Shown here: positions 1 through 5,864 of the stretch, one piece after another | Position numbering within the stretch: the first letter of the stretch is position 1 | Layout of the letters: each line of letters starts with the position of its first letter | Assembly (NCBI GenBank): GCA_018062585.1 | Contig: JAGORY010000034.1 | Span: 1 to 11,479 of the forward strand | DNA: 11,479 nt | Direction: 5' to 3' | From: Candidatus Peribacteraceae bacterium | GTDB taxonomy: Bacteria; Patescibacteriota; Gracilibacteria; Peribacterales; Peribacteraceae | Translations under genes and position numbers: made by a program | The notes under the pieces: generated by a model | Databases searched by the model: none | What the model saw: the letters and a program-made list of their open reading frames with translations, nothing else | What the model was told of the DNA's origin: nothing

Positions 1-243
1 CATCTCATCGTCGACGACGTTGAGACCGCCAAGATGGTGCTTCGTGATATTGGCCCGACGACGACAACCGAGGTCCTCGCGATGAAGATCCACAACAAAC
101 CAGGAGCCATCGCTAACATTGCTCGCATGTGTGCCGGCGCCGAGATCAACATTCATCACATCTACGCTACGTCGCTTGGACGGGAGGCGATGTGCTTCCT
201 TGCGGTCGATGACATTGTTAAGGCGAGGAAAGTACTGAAGTGA
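1..243 (+). CDS. Tandem ACT-domain protein, C-terminal part (5' truncated by window edge)
   Basis: The reading frame is open from base 1 to a TGA at 241-243, giving 80 residues with no start in the window that must be the true one. The first residues (HLIVDDVETAKMVLRDIG) look like the end of one ACT domain. After TEVLAMKI a second ACT domain begins with the usual 'NKPGAIANIARMCAGAEINI' pattern and closes with a VDD..KA.KVL helix. Two ACT modules in a small protein match the stand-alone amino-acid-binding ACT family (COG4747-like), usually about 130-145 residues, so roughly the N-terminal 55-65 residues lie outside. ACT domains bind amino acids and act as regulatory sensors; the ligand and target cannot be read from this fragment. 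It converges on the DJ-1 gene, with a palindromic element between them. An internal ATG at 34 would cut the first ACT domain and is not a credible start. Confidence 0.8.
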   Translation, partial: HLIVDDVETAKMVLRDIGPTTTTEVLAMKIHNKPGAIANIARMCAGAEINIHHIYATSLGREAMCFLAVDDIVKARKVLK

Positions 244-321
244 GCGGATAGAAGGTAGCGCATAGCGGGTAGTGGGTTTTGCGCCCGAAAACTAACCGCT
301 ATCCTCTACTCGCTACTCGCT
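243..321. repeat. Imperfect palindrome of iterated GGTAG/GGATAG-like units between convergent genes
   Basis: The arm at 243-280 (units such as GGATAG, GGTAGCG, GGGTAGT) is largely complementary to the arm at 288-321 (units such as CTACTCG, CTAACCG, CTATCC). The loop is 7 bases (281-287, GCGCCCG), flanked by TTTT and AAAA at the apex. The element starts at the ACT gene's stop and contains the TAG stop of the DJ-1 gene at 313-315. It could act as a bidirectional terminator for the convergent genes. The iterated-unit make-up also resembles the low-complexity palindromes dispersed in some bacterial genomes. The pairing is seen in the sequence; the function is inferred. Confidence 0.6.
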
Positions 322-831
322 TTTTACCGCTGCAAATACCCTTCCGAACTCCTCCGCAGCCTCCGGCCCATTCGCGGTGACGATGAGTCCATCAACCACG
401 ACTGACTGATCCACGAACTCCGCACCGCAACGCTCCAGTAAGTCGATCTGCGTACCGTTGCCATCATCCCAGACGGTCGCTTTGCGGCCCCGAAGCACTC
501 CGCCTTTGGCGAGGATCGTCGGAGCAATACAGATGGCTCCAAGCGGCTTTCCGGCATGCATGACAGCGCGCGTCAGATGCTGAGCAATGGCATCTTCAGC
601 AAGCTCGGCAGCACCGGGTCCGCCGATGAAGGCGATGCGATCAAAGTTTCCGAGATCGATCTCCTCAAAACCGTACTGCGCTTCTTCTGTCGATCCAAAT
701 TTTCCAGTGCACAACCCCTTCGTACTGCTGGCAAGTTCTACCACAAAATTTACTGCAAGAAGTGCTGCGCGAACGGCTGCGAGTTCTTTATCCTGAAAGC
801 CGTTCTTGGCGATGATGAGGAGAGCTTTCAT
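313..831 (-). CDS. DJ-1/PfpI-family protein (class I glutamine amidotransferase-like fold)
   Basis: 172 residues, close to the usual length of a single-domain DJ-1/PfpI protein. Visible family features in order: the N-terminal strand and loop MKALLIIAKNGFQDKEL with the conserved acidic Glu16; the GGPGA turn at 70-74; the nucleophile elbow around Cys101 (GAICIAPTILA); the following G-x-L-x-G-R-K-A-T-V-W segment; and a C-terminal TANGPEAAEEFG (152-163). The family includes protein/glyoxal deglycase-like enzymes, chaperones and peptidases. Cys101 is followed by Ile rather than the His of PfpI-type proteases, so a classical Cys-His peptidase is unlikely and the substrate cannot be named. The ATG at 831 has no Shine-Dalgarno; its leader is the right half of a palindrome. 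It lies 76 bases downstream of S5 on the same strand and could be read through from the ribosomal operon. Both ends touch iterated palindromes. Confidence 0.85.
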   Translation of the reverse strand: MKALLIIAKNGFQDKELAAVRAALLAVNFVVELASSTKGLCTGKFGSTEEAQYGFEEIDLGNFDRIAFIGGPGAAELAEDAIAQHLTRAVMHAGKPLGAICIAPTILAKGGVLRGRKATVWDDGNGTQIDLLERCGAEFVDQSVVVDGLIVTANGPEAAEEFGRVFAAVKSE

Positions 832-835
832 GTGA

Positions 836-910
836 GGTTATAGGTTACAGGTAATAGGTTATAGAAAAAAAACTTCTTCCTATCACCTCTAACCTATCCC
901 CTATCACCTA
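836..910. repeat. Imperfect palindrome of iterated AGGTTATAGGTTA-like units between S5 and the DJ-1 gene
   Basis: The arm at 836-864 repeats GGTTATAG / GGTTACAG / GGTAATAG / GGTTATAG. The arm at 879-910 is mostly its complement (CCTATCAC, CTCTAACC, TATCCCC, TATCACC). Between them are eight A on the plus strand (865-872) followed by CTTCTT. On the minus strand this is S5 stop (TAG, 908-910), arm, T8 in the loop, second arm, then the DJ-1 start codon. Because the T run sits in the loop rather than after the stem, it is not a textbook terminator. It would fold the DJ-1 leader into a long hairpin. It shares a GGATAG(CG)GTTAG core with the element at 243-321. Confidence 0.6.
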
Positions 911-1594
911 ACCCTTGGGCCCCTCCCCCATCTCCTTGATGTCTTTCTGGGTGGCCGTTACTTCCTTGATCGGAAGATTTGGCCCCTCAGGGATGTGGAT
1001 GCCGAGCTCGGCTGCAGACTTGGCTGCTACAGAGGACGGAGCAACGGCGCCTCCTGCTGCATGTGGAGCCTTGTCGGTGATCTTAGCGATACGGCTGCCT
1101 CGGAGCATCGAGAGAGCTTTCATGGCTGCCTGAGCGTTCACGAGTTTGTTGCCGGTGCCGAAGCGCTTGGCAAGAACGTCCTTGATGCCTGCGAGATCAA
1201 GCACGATGCGGAGCGGTCCTCCGGTGATGTTGCCGGTTCCTTTGCTAGCCGGCATAAGGCGAAGCCTTGCTGCCTTGTGCTTCACGTTCACTTCGTGCGG
1301 GATGCTGTTGCCCTTCATCGGGATGATGATCATGGCGCGCTTGGCGTCACGTTGAGCTTTCTGAACGGCGACCTGCACTTCTCCGGCCTTGCCGGTACCG
1401 AGTCCGACTTTACCCTTCCTGTTACCGAGAACAACGATGGCGCGGAAACGCATGCGGCGTCCGCCTTTCACGACGCGCGTGACGCGGTCGACGGAGAGTG
1501 TCACGTCTTCGTACTCGCTCGGCTCACGACGATTATCGCGGCGGCGGTCGTTTTTCTTGCGGTCGGGCCGAGTGTTGGTGGTCTTTGCAGTCAT
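908..1594 (-). CDS. rpsE: 30S ribosomal protein S5 (uS5), with N- and C-terminal extensions
   Basis: 228 residues against about 160-170 in common bacteria. The S5 core is clear: the double-stranded RNA-binding-like N domain around 26-92 (VDRVTRVVKGGRRMRFRAIV, then GNRKGKVGLGTGKA at 58-70) and the C domain with the PASKGTGNITGGPLRIVLDLAGIKD stretch at about 115-139 and FGTGNKLVNAQAAMKAL. S5 sits at the decoding-side mRNA entry of the 30S subunit and influences fidelity and helicase activity. An Arg/Lys-rich N-terminal stretch (1-25) and about 55 residues after the core (from about 171) are extra. The latter is Ala-rich at first (APHAAGGAVAPSS), then ends acidic/mixed. It is the last ribosomal gene here: no L30, L15 or secY follows. 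ATG at 1594 is preceded by a pyrimidine-rich leader (CTTCCTCCGATTC) with no Shine-Dalgarno. The TAG stop lies inside the downstream palindrome. Confidence 0.97.
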   Translation of the reverse strand: MTAKTTNTRPDRKKNDRRRDNRREPSEYEDVTLSVDRVTRVVKGGRRMRFRAIVVLGNRKGKVGLGTGKAGEVQVAVQKAQRDAKRAMIIIPMKGNSIPHEVNVKHKAARLRLMPASKGTGNITGGPLRIVLDLAGIKDVLAKRFGTGNKLVNAQAAMKALSMLRGSRIAKITDKAPHAAGGAVAPSSVAAKSAAELGIHIPEGPNLPIKEVTATQKDIKEMGEGPKG

Positions 1595-1617
1595 GAATCG
1601 GAGGAAGAAATCGGGGG

Positions 1618-1953
1618 TTAGAATGTGAGTCCTGCTTCGCGGGCGGCATCGGCCAGAGCCTTCACGCGTCCGTGGTATTTGCGGCCGTTACGATCAAAGA
1701 CGACGGCGGTGATCTTGAGGTCTTTGGCTTTCTTTGCGATGTCCTGACCGACCTTCACAGCGGCTGCGATGTTCTTGCCTTTAGCAGACGCGGCATGAGC
1801 GATGGTCTTGCCCTGCGTATCATCAATGAGCTGTACCGAAACGCGCATGAGGGACACCGTCACCGTGAGGCGCGGACGCTCCGCAGTACCGCTCACTTTG
1901 GCGCGGATGCGGCGCTTGCGGCTGGCCTTGAGGGAAAGTTTGGTGGGACGCAT
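1618..1953 (-). CDS. rplR: 50S ribosomal protein L18 (uL18)
   Basis: 111 residues, normal for bacterial L18, and without the tails seen on its neighbours. The N-terminal basic stretch (KASRKRRIRAKVSGTAERPRL) and the C-terminal VFDRNGRKYHGRVKALADAAREAGL signature are intact. L18 binds 5S rRNA with L5 and helps dock it on the 50S central protuberance. The ATG at 1953 follows a 41-base spacer that carries one copy of a 25-base repeat also found before S8. It lies 23 bases upstream of S5. No Shine-Dalgarno is present (leader ends CACTTCTCTCG). Confidence 0.97.
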   Translation of the reverse strand: MRPTKLSLKASRKRRIRAKVSGTAERPRLTVTVSLMRVSVQLIDDTQGKTIAHAASAKGKNIAAAVKVGQDIAKKAKDLKITAVVFDRNGRKYHGRVKALADAAREAGLTF

Positions 1954-1958
1954 CGAGA

Positions 1959-1983
1959 GAAGTGAAAAATGAAGAGTGAAAAA
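1959..1983. repeat. 25-base intergenic repeat, copy 1 (L6-L18 spacer)
   Basis: GAAGTGAAAAATGAAGAGTG followed by AAAAA on the plus strand. It matches 2962-2986 at 24 of 25 positions and lies in the equivalent place, just upstream of the L18 start codon. Internally it is an iterated (A)GTGAAAAATGA unit. It contributes a U/C-rich leader to the minus-strand transcript. Function unknown. Confidence 0.7.
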
Positions 1984-1994
1984 CGAAAATTAAA

Positions 1995-2552
1995 TTAGGC
2001 GGCGCCCTTCGCGGCGGCTGCCTTGCCCGGCTTGCGGCGGACGTGTTCATCAGAGTAGCGAATGCCCTTACCCTTGTACGGCTCTGGGGGGCGGAGTGAA
2101 CGAAGGTCGGCGGCGACCTGACCGACAAGCTGCTTGTCGATGCCTTTGATGGTGATGAGGTTCTTGTTCTTCTCATCCTGAACAACTTCGATGCCCTCTG
2201 GGAGAGCGAAGTCGACGGGGTGTGAGAATCCGAGTGCAAGGTTCAGGATCTTGCCCTTTGGCATGGCCTTGTAACCGACTCCGACAATCTCAAGCTTCCT
2301 TTCGTGACCGGCCTCGACACCCTTGATCATGTTCACGAGGAGTGCGCGAGTGAGTCCGTGACGGGCCTTGGCCTCGCCGTTCTCTTTGATACGTTTCACG
2401 GTGAGCACCGCGCCTTCGATCTCGATGCCGACTTCCGGAAGCAGCGTGTACGTGAGCGTGCCCTTGGGGCCCTTTACATGCACGACAGCCCCCTTCACTT
2501 CGACAGTGATTCCTGACGGGATGGCGATGGCTTTGGCTCCGATTCTAGACAT
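1995..2552 (-). CDS. rplF: 50S ribosomal protein L6 (uL6)
   Basis: 185 residues, slightly over the usual 175-180. The start MSRIGAKAIAIPSGITVEV is the standard L6 N-terminus. The two L6 repeats follow, and the conserved C-terminal motif appears as RPPEPYKGKGIRYSDEHVRRKPGK (about 154-177), part of the 23S rRNA-binding surface near the factor-binding site. A short Ala/Lys tail (AAAAKGAA) ends the protein. The ATG at 2552 lies 18 bases after the S8 stop; its leader CTCGTCCACTTTCATCTC has no Shine-Dalgarno. Confidence 0.97.
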   Translation of the reverse strand: MSRIGAKAIAIPSGITVEVKGAVVHVKGPKGTLTYTLLPEVGIEIEGAVLTVKRIKENGEAKARHGLTRALLVNMIKGVEAGHERKLEIVGVGYKAMPKGKILNLALGFSHPVDFALPEGIEVVQDEKNKNLITIKGIDKQLVGQVAADLRSLRPPEPYKGKGIRYSDEHVRRKPGKAAAAKGAA

Positions 2553-2570
2553 GAGATGAAAGTGGACGAG

Positions 2571-2957
2571 TTAGGAGATGGTGCAGAGGAATTCGCCGCC
2601 TAGTTTCTTCTGGCGGGCTTCTTTATCGGTGAGGAGTCCCTGGGAAGTCGAGATGATTCCGATCGCGGCACCGTGGAGATACTGGCGGATTTCAGAGGAT
2701 CCGACGTACGTGCGGCCCCCAGGTGTGGAGACGCGCTTCAGCTCGAGAGGCAGACGATCATCGAGGAACGTCACGACGATTTCTTTCAGGATGCCCTCAC
2801 CATCCGTGAAGGAGTTTGCGACGTAACCGTGGGTCTTCAGGAGATCGCAGATTCCCTGCTTCATCTTGGACCATGGGGCGCGGCATTCGGTGCGGCGTCC
2901 ATGCTGGGCATTGCGGATGCGAGTGAGGAGATCGCCGATGGGATCAGAGACGGGCAT
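2571..2957 (-). CDS. rpsH: 30S ribosomal protein S8 (uS8)
   Basis: 128 residues, normal size. The N-terminus MPVSDPIGDLLTRIRNAQ and the C-terminal GIISTSQGLLTDKEARQKKLGGEFLCTI segment are the two S8 signatures. S8 binds helix 21 of 16S rRNA and is a primary assembly protein; in E. coli it is the autoregulator of the spc operon. Whether that control exists here cannot be read from the sequence. The ATG at 2957 follows a 36-base spacer after S14 containing the second copy of the 25-base repeat. No Shine-Dalgarno. Confidence 0.97.
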   Translation of the reverse strand: MPVSDPIGDLLTRIRNAQHGRRTECRAPWSKMKQGICDLLKTHGYVANSFTDGEGILKEIVVTFLDDRLPLELKRVSTPGGRTYVGSSEIRQYLHGAAIGIISTSQGLLTDKEARQKKLGGEFLCTIS

Positions 2958-2961
2958 GAAC

Positions 2962-2986
2962 GAAGTGAAAGATGAAGAGTGAAAAA
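2962..2986. repeat. 25-base intergenic repeat, copy 2 (S14-S8 spacer)
   Basis: Differs from the copy at 1959-1983 at one base (AAAGATGAAG instead of AAAAATGAAG) and sits in the same orientation and position, immediately upstream of a ribosomal start codon. Two copies about 1 kb apart, each filling most of a spacer, suggest either a dispersed element or local duplication. Confidence 0.7.
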
Positions 2987-2993
2987 TAAAAAA

Positions 2994-3218
2994 CTACCAG
3001 GAAGACTTTTTGACGCCGGGGACGAGGCCGTCGGTCGCGAGTTCGCGGAAGCAGATGCGGCAGATACCGAAGAAACGCATGTAGCCGCCCTTACGCTGAC
3101 AGAGTTTGCAGCGGTTGTAGACGCGGGTCGGGAACTTGGGCTTCTTGCCCGCAGCGCGCGCCTTCTTATGGGCGTCCTGCTTCTTCTGCCAGCTGATGAC
3201 GAGTGCTTCGCGTGCCAT
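2994..3218 (-). CDS. rpsN: 30S ribosomal protein S14, zinc-binding type (uS14)
   Basis: 74 residues. The zinc ribbon has Cys37-x2-Cys40 and Cys53-x2-Cys56 (RCKLC ... ICRIC), followed by the FRELATDGLVPGVKKSSW ending of short, zinc-type S14. S14 binds the 30S head near S3 and S10. The usual length of this type is 61 residues. The surplus is a basic stretch near the N-terminus (about 9-26, QKKQDAHKKARAAGKK) before the KFPTRVYNRC anchor. The ATG at 3218 follows a 50-base spacer after L5. The leader ends ATTATCATCTCC and has no Shine-Dalgarno. Confidence 0.96.
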   Translation of the reverse strand: MAREALVISWQKKQDAHKKARAAGKKPKFPTRVYNRCKLCQRKGGYMRFFGICRICFRELATDGLVPGVKKSSW

Positions 3219-3268
3219 GGAGATGATAATCGAGGAAGAGTTAGGGGTAAGGGAGTATCGCTTGTTTC

Positions 3269-3847
3269 TTAGGCGCTGGCAACGTCGCCGGCCTTTTTCT
3301 GCGGACGACGGAACGGAACACCGATCTGTTTCATGAGTGCGAGGCCGCGCTCGTCGGTTCCGGCGGTCGTGGTGATCTGGACCTGCATGCCGAAAATCTT
3401 ATTGGCCTCCGGCGGAGGAAGTTCGGGGAAGATCGACTGGTCGACAATGCCGAGTGCGTAGTTTCCACGACCATCGAGCTGCGGCTTGAGGCCACGGAAG
3501 TCGCGGATGCGGGGTAAGGCAATGTTGAACAAACGATCGAGGAAGTTGTACATGGCTTTGCCACGGAGTGTGACGACCATGCCGACGACCATGTTCTCGC
3601 GGATGTTGAAGTTGCTGATGCTCAGACGTGACTTGCGGATGGCCGGCTTCTGACCCGTGATCTGCGCGAGCTGTTCGCCGATGAACGCTTGGATATCCTT
3701 GCTGCCGTACTTCTTCGTCGAGAGTCCGACGTTCACGATGACTTTCGTGATACGCGGGAGCGCGTGCACATTCGTCTCGCCGAGCTCTTTCTTGAGAGCT
3801 TCTGCGATGTCCGTGCGGAGCCGTTTCTGGAGGGGGACGTAAGGCAT
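3269..3847 (-). CDS. rplE: 50S ribosomal protein L5 (uL5)
   Basis: 192 residues, a little longer than the usual ~180. Conserved L5 blocks are visible: LPRITKVIVNVGLS, QLAQITGQKPAIRKSRLSISNFNIRENMVVGMVVTLRG, MYNFLDRLFNIALPRIRDFRGL, and a C-terminal TTAGTDERGLALMKQIGVPFR. L5 binds 5S rRNA and contacts P-site tRNA and the S13 bridge. About ten residues after PFR (PQKKAGDVASA) form a short tail. The ATG at 3847 lies 6 bases after the L24 stop, with leader TAATCCACA and no Shine-Dalgarno. Confidence 0.97.
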   Translation of the reverse strand: MPYVPLQKRLRTDIAEALKKELGETNVHALPRITKVIVNVGLSTKKYGSKDIQAFIGEQLAQITGQKPAIRKSRLSISNFNIRENMVVGMVVTLRGKAMYNFLDRLFNIALPRIRDFRGLKPQLDGRGNYALGIVDQSIFPELPPPEANKIFGMQVQITTTAGTDERGLALMKQIGVPFRRPQKKAGDVASA

Positions 3848-3853
3848 TGTGGA

Positions 3854-4372
3854 TTAGGAACCGCGGCCGCCGGAACGGTGCACGGGAATGGCTGCTGCGG
3901 GAGCGGAGGTTTCGGTGGGAGTGGTGCCGTCGGCGGCGACTGTGGCATCGGAACCGAAGCCGACTTTCTTCCAGAACGGAGACTTCTTGCCAGCGGGCTT
4001 GCTACCGGAGGCTGCAGTTGCCGAGACTGGGCTTGTCTTCTCGCCTGCCGCCATCTTCGTACGCTCGAGTGTGACGCCGCTCTTTTTTGCGATGCGCATC
4101 TTCTTGCCGGTTGCCTTGTCGACTTTGTAACCGACGCGCGTCCCCTTACCCGTCTTCGGGTCGAGGATTGAGACATTGCTGGCATGGAGTGAGACTTCAA
4201 ATTTGATCTTCTTGCCTGCTTCCTGCGTCGTCTTCTTCACGTGCTTCGTGACCATGTTGACGCCGGACACGATGACGCGGTTCTGGTCGGCGAGCACGCG
4301 CATGATGGTGCCCTTCTTGCCTTTGTCCTTGCCGGCGGTAACGATGACGGAGTCGCCGTGTGAGAGTTTCAT
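3854..4372 (-). CDS. rplX: 50S ribosomal protein L24 (uL24) with long C-terminal extension
   Basis: 172 residues, against about 100-105 normally. The N-terminal KOW domain is typical (HGDSVIVTAGKDKGKKGTIMRVL), followed by VIVSGVNMVTKHVKKT, the SNVSILDP strand and TRVGYKVDKATGKKMRIAKKSG. These cover a complete L24 ending near residue 106. The remaining ~66 residues are low-complexity (Ala, Ser, Thr, Gly, Pro) except for a compact aromatic/basic island, KKSPFWKKVGFGSD. L24 is an early 50S assembly initiator near the tunnel exit, so a long tail would be exposed near the exit surface (inference). The ATG at 4372 is 6 bases after the L14 stop, in TAAACTCCCATG, with no Shine-Dalgarno. Confidence 0.95.
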   Translation of the reverse strand: MKLSHGDSVIVTAGKDKGKKGTIMRVLADQNRVIVSGVNMVTKHVKKTTQEAGKKIKFEVSLHASNVSILDPKTGKGTRVGYKVDKATGKKMRIAKKSGVTLERTKMAAGEKTSPVSATAASGSKPAGKKSPFWKKVGFGSDATVAADGTTPTETSAPAAAIPVHRSGGRGS

Positions 4373-4378
4373 GGGAGT

Positions 4379-4747
4379 TTAGAGAACGTCGGGTGCTTGA
4401 GAAATAATTTTTTGGTAGCCGGCGGCGCGGAGTTCGCGGGCGACGGGACCGAAGATGCGAGTTCCTTTGGGTTCTTTGTTGTCGTCAATGATGACGCACG
4501 CATTGTCATCGAAACGGATACCGGATCCGTCGGGCCTGCGCGTCATGAATTTCGTGCGGATGATGACGGCGCGCTCGACGGCGTGCTCACGGACGGTGCC
4601 GCGGGGAGCTGCCGACTTGATGGCGACGACGATGACATCACCGACAGCTGCGTAGCGGCGCTTGCTGCCTCCGAGCACTTTGATGCACATACAGGTCTTG
4701 GCACCCGTGTTATCGGCCACGTCGAGGACGGTCTGTTGCTGGATCAT
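4379..4747 (-). CDS. rplN: 50S ribosomal protein L14 (uL14)
   Basis: 122 residues, the standard size, with no tail. The start MIQQQTVLDVADNTGAKTCMCIKVLGG and the conserved GDVIVVAIKSAAPRGTVR, RRPDGSGIRFDDNACVIID and GTRIFGPVARELR blocks are all present. L14 lies at the subunit interface, contacts 16S helix 14 and is the docking surface for the silencing factor RsfS. Its ATG overlaps the S17 stop (ATGA, 4744-4747), indicating translational coupling. Confidence 0.98.
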   Translation of the reverse strand: MIQQQTVLDVADNTGAKTCMCIKVLGGSKRRYAAVGDVIVVAIKSAAPRGTVREHAVERAVIIRTKFMTRRPDGSGIRFDDNACVIIDDNKEPKGTRIFGPVARELRAAGYQKIISQAPDVL

Positions 4748-5088
4748 GATGCGGCGGGGACTGGCTTCTTTACTTTCTCGGCGAGGGCATCTCGGTGGTC
4801 ACGCTTCGTGGTCTGCAGTTCGATCTCCTCCGTCTTCATTGCGGCAAGACGCGGAGCGGCCTTCAGAAGTTCTGTGACGCGGAAACACTTGTTTTTGCTG
4901 AGAGGGCGGCACTCGGTGATGACGACTTCGTCTCCGACACCGAGATCAAAGCCCGTGGAATCGGCCATGAACTTCTTGCTAACACGGAAGCGCTTGTCGT
5001 ACATCGCATGCATCACGGACCTATGAACGGTCACGACGACAGTCTTCTGCATCTTGGCCGATGTGACGATTCCGGTTTTCGTACGCAT
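4744..5088 (-). CDS. rpsQ: 30S ribosomal protein S17 (uS17) with C-terminal extension
   Basis: 114 residues versus about 80-90 normally. The OB-fold core is clear: TGIVTSAKMQKTVVVTVHRSVMH, YDKRFRVSKKFMAD and VGDEVVITECRPLSKNKCFRVTELL. S17 is a primary 16S rRNA binder in the 30S body. About 35 extra residues from position ~79 are mixed charged and end in KKPVPAAS. The ATG at 5088 is 21 bases after the L29 stop; its leader TATTTCCCCGCTCC lacks a Shine-Dalgarno. The stop overlaps the L14 start. Confidence 0.95.
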   Translation of the reverse strand: MRTKTGIVTSAKMQKTVVVTVHRSVMHAMYDKRFRVSKKFMADSTGFDLGVGDEVVITECRPLSKNKCFRVTELLKAAPRLAAMKTEEIELQTTKRDHRDALAEKVKKPVPAAS

Positions 5089-5109
5089 GGAGCGGGGAAA
5101 TAAGTGGGG

Positions 5110-5427
5110 TTAAGCGGATTTCTTCGTTTTGGAGCCGGTACGTTTTACAGGCTTCTTCACGCTTTGTGAAGCCTTTTTCACAGTTTCCTTCGCGGCAACT
5201 TTTGCCTCGGGCTTGGGGGCAGTGGGGTTCTTCTCCATCTCGCGGAGCACCATTGTCATGCGGGCGATGTCACGCTTGTGAGCGCGGTAGAGTCCGGAGT
5301 TCTTCTCACTCTGCATCTGCAGACCGATGCGCATCTTGGCAGCTTCGGCGCGTTTCACCTGAAGATCCATGCGGAGCTCCTGAGCAGTCATACGTCGGAT
5401 GTCGGTGGCGGAGGTTTTGTTCTTCAT
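5110..5427 (-). CDS. rpmC: 50S ribosomal protein L29 (uL29) with Lys/Ala-rich C-terminal tail
   Basis: 105 residues against about 60-70 normally. The two-helix core occupies about 1-66: TAQELRMDLQVKRAEAAKMRIGLQ, then LYRAHKRDIARMTMVLREME. The rest is an Ala/Lys/Pro tail (PKPEAKVAAKETVKKASQSV ... KTKKSA) without predicted fold. L29 sits at the peptide exit beside L23, where trigger factor and SRP dock. The ATG overlaps the L16 stop (ATGA, 5424-5427). The core is divergent but position and helices make the call secure. Confidence 0.93.
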   Translation of the reverse strand: MKNKTSATDIRRMTAQELRMDLQVKRAEAAKMRIGLQMQSEKNSGLYRAHKRDIARMTMVLREMEKNPTAPKPEAKVAAKETVKKASQSVKKPVKRTGSKTKKSA

Positions 5428-5852
5428 GCTGCGTGCTTGTGAATGGTCTGAACGAACTTGGTGGAGACAGGGAGTTTGTGGGATGCCAATCGGAATGCTT
5501 CGCGGGCAAGCTCTTCCTTGATGCCGTCGAGTTCGAAGAGGATGGTGCCGGGCTTCACGACTGCGCAGTAAAATTCGACTGCGCCTTTACCGGATCCCAT
5601 GGGCACCTCCGGAGACTTACGCGTGATGGGCTTGTGAGGAAAGATGCGGATCCAGATGGAGCCGGAGCGTCCGACTTCGTGCGTGATGGCGCGACGTGCG
5701 GCTTCTAGCTGCCTCGACGTGATCTCGCCGGCCTCTTGGGCCTTGAGGCCGTAGGAACCGAATGCAATCGTGGCGCCACGGGTGGCCTTGCCGCGGAACT
5801 GTCCGCGACCGCGATGTGCCTTCCGAAATTTGGTCTTGATGGGCTGAAGCAT
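5424..5852 (-). CDS. rplP: 50S ribosomal protein L16 (uL16)
   Basis: 142 residues, near normal. The start MLQPIKTKFRKAHRGRGQFRG and the conserved SRQLEAARRAI, GSIWIRIFPHKPITRKSPEVPMGSGKG and KPGTILFELDGIKEELAREAFRLASHKLP blocks identify it. L16 contacts the A-site tRNA elbow and the peptidyl-transferase region and is a late assembly protein. Pro84 occupies the place of E. coli Arg81, the residue hydroxylated by RoxA there. The ATG at 5852 lies 12 bases after the S3 stop behind CGTCCCCTCCC, with no Shine-Dalgarno. Confidence 0.98.
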   Translation of the reverse strand: MLQPIKTKFRKAHRGRGQFRGKATRGATIAFGSYGLKAQEAGEITSRQLEAARRAITHEVGRSGSIWIRIFPHKPITRKSPEVPMGSGKGAVEFYCAVVKPGTILFELDGIKEELAREAFRLASHKLPVSTKFVQTIHKHAA

Positions 5853-5864
5853 GGGAGGGGACGT

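Noticed and set aside
865..872. Rho-independent terminator after S5 (T8 on the minus strand)
   Set aside because: The T run sits in the loop between the palindrome arms, not after a GC-rich stem, so it does not have terminator geometry; kept only as a palindromic repeat.
995..1621. Long plus-strand ORF opposite S5 (208 codons)
   Set aside because: It is the antisense frame of a certain S5 gene; its product shows no recognisable domain and is explained by the codon bias of the true gene.
4397..5026. Long plus-strand ORF opposite L14/S17 (209 codons)
   Set aside because: Antisense shadow spanning two well-supported genes; no domain and no plausible start context.
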